Positions 17,001 to 24,961 of a stretch of DNA of 56,385 nucleotides are shown here, piece by piece; position 1 is the first letter of the stretch, and every line of letters begins with the position of its first letter. The DNA is from an uncultured Clostridia bacterium. Lineage in GTDB: Bacteria > Bacillota > Clostridia > Monoglobales > Monoglobaceae. The stretch covers positions 1 to 56,385 of the forward strand of contig CANQQJ010000020.1 of the NCBI GenBank assembly GCA_947625905.1, given 5' to 3'. The position numbers and the translations under genes were made by a program. The notes beneath the pieces were generated by a model that was not told the DNA's origin, made no database searches, and saw only the letters and a program-made list of their open reading frames with translations.

Positions 17001-17940
17001 GAATAATGCGACGATAACATGGGATCTTGGAGAAGAGAAGCAGCTCGGATTTGTGACGCTCGCGTTTATGAACGGCTCCAAGCGGACACAGAAATTCACG
17101 CTCGAGACATCAACGAACGGCTCGCAGTGGGTCGAGACATTTTCCGGCTCCAGCAGCGGCAAGACCGAGATGGAGGAGAGCTTCACATTAAACAACACAA
17201 GCGGCCGCTTTGTACGATTCACCAATTTGGGCAACTCCGACGGAGGAGAGTGGGTCAGCCTGAGCGAGGCGAAGGTGTATCCGCCGAACGCCGACGGAAG
17301 CATCGGAATACAGGCGGCGGACATCGTCGGCGCCGACGCGTTTTATGCCGACGGCAAACAAATAGAGCTGACGGCGGACGATACCGACCTTACCGGGACC
17401 ACATGGGCGCATTTTGAAAACGTCGGCGGATACTACTTCCCGCAGGGCGGAAACCTGAAGGCGCGCTACACCAGGCAGACCAACAGCTTTATGGAACTGT
17501 GGTTCAGCCACGGAGTCGACCCCGAGGGCGGAACATACGCCTACGCGCTGCTGCCGAACAAGACTCCGGACGAGACCGCGGCATACGCGGCCGATCCCGA
17601 TATCGAGATACTGAGCAACACGCCCGAGCTCCAGGCGGTGCGCGATAAAAAGGCGGGCCTGACCGGCATCGTTTTCTGGGAGGCCGGAAGCTACGGCGAT
17701 ATTACCGTCGACAAGCCGATGATAGTGATGATGGAAGAAGCGGACGGCAAGATCAAGATCTCGGCAAGCGATCCCACGCAAAAGCTTAGTGAGGCGAATA
17801 TCACGGTGAAACGCGCCATGAAGCCGATAAGCAGCGACATCATGATGAGCGTCACAAACTCCGCCGCCGGCGCGGTCATACATCTTGACCTTAAGGATTC
17901 GCAGGGCCGTCCGATGCAGGCTGATTTCGAGCCCGAATGA
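14056..17940 (+). CDS. Secreted PL8-family polysaccharide lyase with nested discoidin domain
   Basis: The protein has 1294 residues, with AAAGGAGGTG before the ATG. A signal peptide (1-~31, ending AYA) is followed by a carbohydrate-binding-like beta domain (~45-195) and a copper-amine-oxidase-N-like stalk domain (~215-330). The PL8 alpha-toroid (~355-755) contains NWWDWKIGSP, Asn554, His619 and Tyr628; the 9-residue His-Tyr spacing matches hyaluronate lyases. The C-terminal beta-sandwich is interrupted by an F5/8C discoidin domain (~951-1076). The enzyme should cleave glucuronate-containing chains by beta-elimination outside the cell. A TGA ends it at 17938-17940, but the frame stays open to 18273 and encodes one more domain. 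Confidence 0.9.
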   Translation: MKKLKIRYKLRRIIAAGAAVMLALSAASAYAAWDGIDETASAQSTVPLLNFNSAFDIIGAGGIPDDSHVKNGNMYSIGWIDMNKTTKIVFGSVPRDWTGYERLDLWLYADGSEGNQYEVVINTDYGADNSWNYFRSDQRIDWEGWKKISLPLDKLTITRNPGWEKVTSFELRSTGWEMNPNGCVGSLYIADASITAGDGTSLSLIYTDDTVQAAKDAIGGGAAVYAGSPNVVVRDGEVKKLYSENEDVCAYQTAEKVLVPISFFKDYMGAEVEETDTSYKVKLGGKELAGKPNETGYTIGDKQNNFTEPSQILGGLIYVPLAETAKELGWFTVEDGAFAAVGPDDSIEALKRDLGVNELSEVASYLAAHISVDPNALTADDCAAVKDRWRHELVGSEADNDVGNPDIAAKIKVINDEGDAARKTMIRAEGQTELFTGITTTASSHMTSTYQRIYKMALAYGTYGTELYHNEELKNDILYALDWMYKHRYGVAEMNGTGWRSTSDFNWWDWKIGSPQYLVPTMIILEDSLTPAMIKDYLALFDKLVPVPYDTGSNALNTALYAIGSALLQNDAKKVIKIQNLVESSYLFVDNGRNPMTCQQDPSKTKGQGFYTDGSYVFHVLHPLNGTYGREQFTLIGPFLSMFAGTAFEITTPQANNVASWIYNAFDPLIYQGSFFRMVGGRYPEEVRTYGTTIVGGMLDTLDFLSPADQAKVKSIIKGRVLDDNGVNFYTSLKLMQAIRLNKLMNDESVQPRENYMGNHVYYNQDKVVHQRGDYALGVSMSSSRIFNYESINSMNMNGWYISDGMTEYRVKGNSRQAEGTYWKYIDPYRLPGTTVDTQEREAVSISNGYAYLSGKDFVGAANIDETYGTAAMWLESYHNSQSSDNVSGAAPQHNCDLTAKKSYFMFDDDVVCLGTDVNASTGAEVLTVVDNKLASKTVKHSAAAESEPYSIVGVNASDTPEEENIAEHTVDDDYETRWAAKNNATITWDLGEEKQLGFVTLAFMNGSKRTQKFTLETSTNGSQWVETFSGSSSGKTEMEESFTLNNTSGRFVRFTNLGNSDGGEWVSLSEAKVYPPNADGSIGIQAADIVGADAFYADGKQIELTADDTDLTGTTWAHFENVGGYYFPQGGNLKARYTRQTNSFMELWFSHGVDPEGGTYAYALLPNKTPDETAAYAADPDIEILSNTPELQAVRDKKAGLTGIVFWEAGSYGDITVDKPMIVMMEEADGKIKISASDPTQKLSEANITVKRAMKPISSDIMMSVTNSAAGAVIHLDLKDSQGRPMQADFEPE

Positions 17941-18273
17941 ATCGAAGACCCGAGCGCCGAGCTGAGCGTGATCGATAGTTCGGGCGGCGAGGTCACGGCG
18001 CTTTCGGACGGCGCCGATGTGAAAGCGCGGGCGGAGGTCTCGGGCGGCATACCCGCTAAAGCTTTGGTCCTTACCCTCGCCCGGTACAACGATGACGGCG
18101 CCTTGCTCGGCTGCGAGACAGCGGAGCTTAGGCCCTTCGGCGGCGGAAACGCCGCCGTCGAGACCGGCTCTGTGATGATCGGGCCCGGCACCGCGTATGT
18201 CAAAGCCTTTTTGTGGGAGCGCGGCAGCATGGCCCCGCTGCTTCCGGAAACGCGGATCGAACGCGCGAAATAA
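17941..18273 (+). pseudogene. In-frame continuation of the PL8 gene beyond a UGA: cut-off C-terminal domain
   Basis: The codons directly after the TGA stay in the PL8 frame and encode about 110 residues of an intact beta domain (V.AR.EVSGGIPAKALVLTLARY.DDGALLG, then GTAYVKAFLWERG...PLLP). A homologous domain sits inside the protein at 18337 (around 23170-23460). No ribosome site or good start is evident for separate translation; an ATG-like start at 17968 would begin inside the domain. It may be lost through a nonsense change, made by readthrough, or reflect a sequencing error. Confidence 0.7.
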
Positions 18274-18336
18274 AAATTAGAAATGTAAAAAAGATCCAAA
18301 ATATAAAATACAACTTCAAAAGGAGGGAACATAGTA

Positions 18337-21300
18337 ATGACGTTAAAAACCAAACCGATAAAACTACTGGCGGCTTTTTTGACGGTGTGCATGGTGCTTG
18401 GCACGGTTTATTTCCCCGCTGCCGTATTTGCCGAGAATAACGACCAAACCGATGAAATCGCCCCCGGTTCCGAATACGCGGCAGCCGCTGCGCTCGCCGC
18501 CGATACTAACGTGCAGAGAGTGGTAATATTTAATGACGAAAAAAGCATTTCCGAAATGAAAACCGATGGCAATAAACCGGCGTCAACACCAAATCCTGAG
18601 GTAACAATGGAATCCGAAAATGCCCGAATGTTTGATCAGACTATGAAGCTTACTATTCCAACATTTACGTACTCCGGCAACAGCAACCATGGGCAGACTT
18701 ACTATAACATGCCTTTAGATAATATATCTACATCCGGATATGACTATGTAAATGTTTGGCTATACTCAAATAGCTCTCCACAGGATAATGGTGAAAAATC
18801 AACACTTAATCTTGCTTTTAATTATGATAAAACTGCTGAATACACAGGTTACCCGATACCTGTTGAAGCTTTTGAATGGAAGCTGGTCTCGATCCCGACA
18901 AGTGAATTTAAGAATAACAGTACCGGCAGCACTGTTTTGCCGGCAAACCTATCTAATATCCAGTTCGGCGCAAGCTATACCAGCGCAAAATGGGGCGGCA
19001 AAAAATGGCGAAGTAATGTCGGCCCTGTGATGATCGACTATATTTATCTATCAAAAGAGGCGCCTCCCTCGGCCAGCCCGACTGTGACGGATACCAATAT
19101 TGAAACCTTGAAAGCCGGAGAAGAAACGGTCCCGACAAAGCTTGACGGCAGCAACACTGTCACTTTCACTTTGGACCGCGATTTGGTGCCCGAGGCGGTG
19201 CACGAGGACAAGGTGACAGTCACAAAGGGCGGTCAAAAGCTTGAGAGCGGTTTTAAAATAGAGGTAGGCGATAACCCAAAAGAAGCGAAACTGATATTTG
19301 ACAATGAGCTTGACGCGGACACGGAATACAAGATAACATTCGGCGCGGAAGCAGTGTATGACATATACGGCTATCCCAACAGCGCGTATGAAGAGATCAG
19401 CTTCAACACGGCTCCGGCTGCGACCGAACCGCCGTCGCCGTCTCCGGAGCAAACGGAAGAACCGTCGGCGCCGCCGATCGAGACCGAGGCACCGTCCCCG
19501 GAGCCGATAGAAACGCCCTCAGAGGCGCCGGAGCCGACAGACACACCGTCGGCGCCGCCGATCGAGACCGAGGCACCGTCCCCGGAGCCGATAGAAACGC
19601 CCCCAGAGGCGCCGGAGCCGACAGACACACCGTCGGCGCCGCCGATCGAGACCGAGTCGCCTTCCCCTGAGCCGATAGAAACGCCCTCAGAGGTGCCGGA
19701 GCCTATGGAAACACCGTCGGCGGCACCGATCGAGACCGAGTCGCCGTCACCCGCGCCGACAACTGCGGCACCGACGGAAACACCGACATCCGAGCCGACT
19801 GCGACACCGACGCAAACACCGGCCGCGGCCGATAAGGACGTCTTGAGCCTGCGTAAATTCAACGAAGACCCGGTAACAGACGTAACTTTGTCAAAGGGCA
19901 CAAATCAATACTCCGATTCAACTCCGTCGATCGAAATGACGGAGGAGGACACCCGTATGTTTAATAAAACGTTTAAGTACACAATTGCTAAGGGCGCCTA
20001 TGATAGCGGAAAAAGTTACGGACAGAGCAAAGTCAGCGGACTGCTGGGTGAAGAAGCGAGTATTTCAACCGAAGGTTATAATTACGTAAATCTTTGGATA
20101 AATTCAAAAGCTCTGCCAAAACACACCAACGACACTGATCCGTCAACATTGAACATAGCCGTAAATGGCGATGATATCACATATGCTTTGAAGATAGATT
20201 GGAAAGACGGTTGGAAACTTGTTTCTATTCCTACAAGCGATTTTAAAATTTCGGATGGTAAAGCCGCGACCTTCCCGTCCGAGCTGAATAAGATGGAGTT
20301 TAACACAAATTACACTCTGTCGGGAACGGGCAATGACGGCAAGCGCTGGAAGGATGGCGGAGAGTTAAAGATCGACTATATCTATCTTTCAAAAGAGGCG
20401 CCGCCTTCGGCCGACCTTAAAGTGAGCGATAATATCAAATCAATGAACGAGAGCGACGGCACCGTGCGAGAAGATCTGGACGGTGACAACACGATCACGT
20501 TCACCGCCGACCGCGTTCTGCTGCCCGAGACGCTGCACGAGAGCAAAGTGACGGTAACAAAGAACGACGAACCGATGCGGGAAGGATACAGCGTTTCGGT
20601 TGACGGCAATAATACGATAAAGCTTAAGTTTGACGCGAACCTTGAAGAAGATTCTGTATACAGCATAAGCCTCGAGCCGGGCTGCGTGTATGACGAATAC
20701 GGATACACGCTCGCGGAGGCGTACGATGCGGAGTTTGCCACAAAGGGAGCCCCCGTGCCGACGGCGCCTTCGGAAACGCAGACGCCCGCGCCCACGCCCG
20801 CAAATACTCCGACGGAGACGCAGACGCCCGCGCCGACGCCCACAATGACACCGACCGAAACGCCGACATCCGCGCCGACAGCGACGCCGACGAAAGCGCC
20901 GATTCCGGCCGATACTGACGTGATAAGCCTGCGCAAATTCAGCGAAGAAACAGAAGACGGCGTAAGTTTGACCAAGGGCGATAATCAAGACTCCGATTCA
21001 ATTCCGTCCATCGGAATGACGGACAAAGACGTCCGCATGTTTAACAAAACATTTAAATACGCGGTTGCCAAGGGAGCGTGGAAGAACAACGCAAATTACG
21101 GACAGAGCAGAGTCCACGGACTGCTGAGTGAAGAAGCGAATATTCAGACCGAAGGTTACAAATACGTAAATCTTTGGATATATTCAAACGCTCTGCCCAA
21201 AGACACCAACGGCAGTGATCCGTCAACGTTGAACATAGCCGTAAACGGCGATAATATCACATACGCTCTGCCGATCGATTGGAGCAGCGGCTGGAAGCTG

Positions 21301-24300
21301 GTTTCCGTTCCCACGACCGCTTTTAAGGGCCCGAATAATACCGACGCGGAATTCCCGTCCGATCTGACAAAGCTGGAGTTTACAACAAATTATTCTCTGT
21401 CCGGAACGGGCAAGGACGGCAAGCGCTGGGCGGTCGGCGGAGAGATAAAGATTGACTACATCTATCTCTCAAAAGAGGCGCCGCCTTCGGCCAACCTTAT
21501 AATGAGCGATAATATCGGATCTATGACCGAGAGCGACGGCACAGTGCGCGAAGCTTTGGACGGCGAAAACACGATAACCTTCACCGCCGACCGCGTATTG
21601 CTGCCCGAGACGCTGCACGCGAACAAGGTGACGGTAACAAAGAACGGCCAACCGATGCGGGGAGGATACAGCGTTTCGCTTGACGCCGATAACGCGATAA
21701 AACTTAAGTTTGACGAGAGCCCCGAAGAAAACTCGGTATACAGCATAAGCCTCGAGCCGGGATGCGTGTATGACGAGTACGGATACACGCTCGCGCAAGC
21801 TTACAACGCGTCGTTTGCCACAAAGGGCGCTCCGGTGCCGACTCCTGCGGAAACGCATACGCCCGCGCCCACGCCGACAAAGACGCCGGCTCAGACGCCC
21901 GCGCCCACACCCACAAAGACACCGACGCAGACGCCCGCGCCCACACCGACCGCGGCGGCTCCGACCGAAACGCCGAAACCTGCCGATGCGGATGTGATCA
22001 GCCTGCGCAGATTCAGTAAAGAAACGGAAGACGGCGTAACTTTGAGCATGGGCAATCATTTCCCGGACTCGGCTCCGTCGATAGAAATGACGGAGGAGGA
22101 CGCCCGAATATTCGGCCAAACATTTAAATACACTGTTGCCCGGGGCTCGTGGGATCAGACCAACGGAAATTACGGACAGAGCAGAGTTATCGGACTGCTG
22201 GAAGACAGCTCGGGCGTTTCGGCCGAAGGCTGCAAATACCTGAATCTTTGGATATATTCAAACGCTCTGCCCAAAGACACTAACGGCAATCCGTCAACAT
22301 TGAACATAACAGCGAACGGTGACAATATCACATACGGCCTGCCGATAGATTGGGACACCGGCTGGAAGCTGGTTTCAGTTCCCACGACCGCTTTCCGTAC
22401 CACGGGCAACGCCGTCGCGGAATTCCCGTCCGATCTGACAAAGTTGGAGTTCTCGACAAATTATACTCTGTCGGGAACGGGCAATGACGGCAAGCGCTGG
22501 GCAGACGGAGGAAAGATAAAGATCGACTATATCTATCTTTCAAAGGATGAGCCCAAGCTCGGAGGTCCGAAGGCGGCGTCGGATAATCTTGACAGCCTAA
22601 ACGGAGGCAGAACGATCACAGTTACAATGGATAGGGAGCTTATTCCCGAATCGCTGCGTCCCGAAAAGATAATTGTCAAGAAGGACGGCGAGCTTGTCGA
22701 AGGCGGATATAAGGCCAAAGCGGACAAGACAAAGATCGACCTGATATTTGACGAAGCTTTGGACAACGGCGAGTACAGCGTTTCGTTCCTGGACGGAGCG
22801 ATATATGACGTATACGGCTGCCCGACGCAAACGGGCGAATTTACCTACTTGGGCAGCAGTCTGCCGCAGAATTATACGGGCGCGCCTATCAAGGACATGG
22901 AAGTGTCGTTTGTGTTCAGCGATAATATAGCTATGCTCCCGAAAGACGCGGTAACGATAACCGACGGCAGCGGCAGTCGAGTTGGCGCATTCAGCGCGGA
23001 CAACGAGAGAAAGCGGCTGACGGTGAAATTCACCGAGGACTTAAAGCCCGGAACAAAATACAACGTTGAACTGAGCGGCAATATCTCCGACAATATCGGC
23101 CAGCAGCTCGGAAGCGCGGCTTCATACAGCTTCACCACCGAGGAAGCGGGCATCAGCGTCGGAAGACCCGTGTTTGAAAATGCCGGCGGTGCCGAGACAA
23201 ACTCTCTGCCGTCTGCGGGCGAGGTCGTTAACGCCAAGGTCGGATACTCGAATCTGTCGGGCCTGACGTCGGGTATCGTGCTGAAACTGGCGCAGTACGA
23301 CAGCTCAGGCGCGATGCTTGAAATTGTTGAGAAAGAAGCGTCCGTGGCGGCGCAGTCAAGCGGTACAGCGGAAACGGCGCTCACGGTCAAGCCCGAAACA
23401 GCTTTTATAAAGGCATTTGTGACCGACGCCGACGGAAATATTATCAGAACCGACTACAGCGCGCTGGGAGCCGATAATTCCGAAAATCAACGCGTGTTCG
23501 CTCCCGAAGAAGCTCCGTCCGGCATCTTGTCTTTAGGCGCCGCCGACGTCAATATTGACACGCTGGATATCAGCGGCACATACGACGGCGCGAACGCTGT
23601 TCTGATAAGCATAACGTATCAGGACGGCACAAGCGTTCTTGATATTCCGATCTACGCGGACGCCGACGGAAAATTCAGCTGCAGCCACATATTTGACGAT
23701 GATTCACTCAGCGGCAATTATACCGTAAGAGTATCCGTCGCGGGAGGCCGGACCAAAACCTTACAGACAGAATATCTGAGCGCCGAAAAGCGCGACACAT
23801 TGCTTGATTTGTCCAACAATTCGACCACAGTTGACAAGCTCTCGGTATTTTTGAAAAACAATCAAAGCTCGCTCGGCATGAGCGGTATGAGCGAAGCGAA
23901 AATAGACGGCATTTCTCAGACCTTGTACGAGCAAAGGCCGTATGACAGCTACAGCGATGTTGAGGCTATGATCAAAAAGACCGAGGCGACGCTCGATGAG
24001 CTGAACTCCACGATTTGGAGCGGCATGACATCGTTCCTGGCGGAAAACCGCGATATGGTACTCTATGACAATCCCGATTACGCCTACTATTCGAGATTGA
24101 GCGCCGTTACCCGCAACGTGCTTAATCAGGAGATGCAAAAGTCACTGCCGATAGAAAGCTTCGAGCAGTTCCGCAAATTGTTCAGCCGCACGGTCGCCGA
24201 CTACAAGTCGGGCGCTATAGGCAGCGGAACAACGACCGGCGGAGGCGGCGGTTCCGGAGGAGGCGGCTTTGGAGGCGGCTTTGGCGGAACCCTGGGCGGA

Positions 24301-24951
24301 ACCCTGGGCGGAGGCTCGAACAGCGGCGGCACATCCGTCGTGTTCACTCCCGATGTGATCAATGAGTATGTAAACGGAACGGGAGGCGCCTCAGGGATCG
24401 ACGCTGTGTTTGTTGATCTGAGCACCAGCCCGTGGGCAAAGGAGAGTATTGCGCGGCTTTATGAAGCGGGAGTTATATCGCCCGCGGCGGACAATTGCTT
24501 CAGGCCGGAGGATAATATCACCAGAGCCGAGTTTGTAAAGATGCTCACTGTGGCGTTCGGTTTGCAGCTTATATATGAAAACAGCGGCTTTACCGACGCT
24601 GTCGAGAACGAGTGGTACCAGCCGTATCTGTCATCCGCGAAAGCCGCGGGAATAATTCAGGGCTATCCCGACGGAAGCTTTGGCGTTGACGAGCCGATCA
24701 GCAGACAGGATATGGCCGTAACGGCGTATCGGACGGTAACGACCTTAAACAGGTCGCTGAAAACCGCCGCCGACGGCGCGGAGTTTTTAGACCGGGCGGA
24801 TATTTCCGACTACGCGATCGAGGCAGTGGACGCGATGCGCCGCGCAGGCGTGATAAACGGCATGGAAGACGGAACGTTCCGTCCGCTTGAAAATGCCGCC
24901 AGAGCGCAGGCGGCGAAGGTAATATGCGGTCTGCTTGACGCTTTGATATAG
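18337..24951 (+). CDS. Giant multi-repeat SLH-anchored surface protein
   Basis: The protein has 2204 residues, with AAAAGGAGGG before the ATG and a signal peptide ending VFA (~1-32). Four similar modules follow, each a ~190-residue carbohydrate-binding-like beta domain (ending DYIYLSKE) plus a ~110-residue SbsA/Big_5-like Ig domain: about 52-362, 499-805, 858-1166 and 1215-1505. Thr/Pro-rich linkers join the first three gaps. Another Ig-like domain (~1505-1607), a fibronectin-like domain homologous to the cut-off PL8 domain (~1608-1710), a further beta domain, a helical stretch, a Gly-rich hinge and three SLH repeats (~2020-2203) complete it. No catalytic site was recognised. It probably displays glycan-binding modules on the S-layer. 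Confidence 0.88.
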   Translation: MTLKTKPIKLLAAFLTVCMVLGTVYFPAAVFAENNDQTDEIAPGSEYAAAAALAADTNVQRVVIFNDEKSISEMKTDGNKPASTPNPEVTMESENARMFDQTMKLTIPTFTYSGNSNHGQTYYNMPLDNISTSGYDYVNVWLYSNSSPQDNGEKSTLNLAFNYDKTAEYTGYPIPVEAFEWKLVSIPTSEFKNNSTGSTVLPANLSNIQFGASYTSAKWGGKKWRSNVGPVMIDYIYLSKEAPPSASPTVTDTNIETLKAGEETVPTKLDGSNTVTFTLDRDLVPEAVHEDKVTVTKGGQKLESGFKIEVGDNPKEAKLIFDNELDADTEYKITFGAEAVYDIYGYPNSAYEEISFNTAPAATEPPSPSPEQTEEPSAPPIETEAPSPEPIETPSEAPEPTDTPSAPPIETEAPSPEPIETPPEAPEPTDTPSAPPIETESPSPEPIETPSEVPEPMETPSAAPIETESPSPAPTTAAPTETPTSEPTATPTQTPAAADKDVLSLRKFNEDPVTDVTLSKGTNQYSDSTPSIEMTEEDTRMFNKTFKYTIAKGAYDSGKSYGQSKVSGLLGEEASISTEGYNYVNLWINSKALPKHTNDTDPSTLNIAVNGDDITYALKIDWKDGWKLVSIPTSDFKISDGKAATFPSELNKMEFNTNYTLSGTGNDGKRWKDGGELKIDYIYLSKEAPPSADLKVSDNIKSMNESDGTVREDLDGDNTITFTADRVLLPETLHESKVTVTKNDEPMREGYSVSVDGNNTIKLKFDANLEEDSVYSISLEPGCVYDEYGYTLAEAYDAEFATKGAPVPTAPSETQTPAPTPANTPTETQTPAPTPTMTPTETPTSAPTATPTKAPIPADTDVISLRKFSEETEDGVSLTKGDNQDSDSIPSIGMTDKDVRMFNKTFKYAVAKGAWKNNANYGQSRVHGLLSEEANIQTEGYKYVNLWIYSNALPKDTNGSDPSTLNIAVNGDNITYALPIDWSSGWKLVSVPTTAFKGPNNTDAEFPSDLTKLEFTTNYSLSGTGKDGKRWAVGGEIKIDYIYLSKEAPPSANLIMSDNIGSMTESDGTVREALDGENTITFTADRVLLPETLHANKVTVTKNGQPMRGGYSVSLDADNAIKLKFDESPEENSVYSISLEPGCVYDEYGYTLAQAYNASFATKGAPVPTPAETHTPAPTPTKTPAQTPAPTPTKTPTQTPAPTPTAAAPTETPKPADADVISLRRFSKETEDGVTLSMGNHFPDSAPSIEMTEEDARIFGQTFKYTVARGSWDQTNGNYGQSRVIGLLEDSSGVSAEGCKYLNLWIYSNALPKDTNGNPSTLNITANGDNITYGLPIDWDTGWKLVSVPTTAFRTTGNAVAEFPSDLTKLEFSTNYTLSGTGNDGKRWADGGKIKIDYIYLSKDEPKLGGPKAASDNLDSLNGGRTITVTMDRELIPESLRPEKIIVKKDGELVEGGYKAKADKTKIDLIFDEALDNGEYSVSFLDGAIYDVYGCPTQTGEFTYLGSSLPQNYTGAPIKDMEVSFVFSDNIAMLPKDAVTITDGSGSRVGAFSADNERKRLTVKFTEDLKPGTKYNVELSGNISDNIGQQLGSAASYSFTTEEAGISVGRPVFENAGGAETNSLPSAGEVVNAKVGYSNLSGLTSGIVLKLAQYDSSGAMLEIVEKEASVAAQSSGTAETALTVKPETAFIKAFVTDADGNIIRTDYSALGADNSENQRVFAPEEAPSGILSLGAADVNIDTLDISGTYDGANAVLISITYQDGTSVLDIPIYADADGKFSCSHIFDDDSLSGNYTVRVSVAGGRTKTLQTEYLSAEKRDTLLDLSNNSTTVDKLSVFLKNNQSSLGMSGMSEAKIDGISQTLYEQRPYDSYSDVEAMIKKTEATLDELNSTIWSGMTSFLAENRDMVLYDNPDYAYYSRLSAVTRNVLNQEMQKSLPIESFEQFRKLFSRTVADYKSGAIGSGTTTGGGGGSGGGGFGGGFGGTLGGTLGGGSNSGGTSVVFTPDVINEYVNGTGGASGIDAVFVDLSTSPWAKESIARLYEAGVISPAADNCFRPEDNITRAEFVKMLTVAFGLQLIYENSGFTDAVENEWYQPYLSSAKAAGIIQGYPDGSFGVDEPISRQDMAVTAYRTVTTLNRSLKTAADGAEFLDRADISDYAIEAVDAMRRAGVINGMEDGTFRPLENAARAQAAKVICGLLDALI
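19468..19751 (+). repeat. 84-bp tandem repeat encoding a Pro/Glu/Thr-rich linker
   Basis: Units of 84 bp (28 codons) start at 19468, 19552 and 19636, with a partial, more diverged fourth at 19720. They encode the repeated APPIETE.PSPEPIETP pattern between modules 1 and 2 of the giant SLH protein. Near-identity between the first two units suggests recent expansion by slippage or recombination. Confidence 0.9.
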
Positions 24952-24961
24952 GAGGTCTGTT

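Noticed and set aside
17938..17940. UGA read as selenocysteine or a recoded amino acid
   Set aside because: No selenocysteine insertion hairpin was recognised, the enzyme family needs none there, and UGA ends other genes in the window.
19371..19901. Minus-strand frame opposite the 84-bp repeats
   Set aside because: A repetitive Gly/Val/Ser shadow of the Pro/Glu/Thr linker on the coding strand; no start signal.
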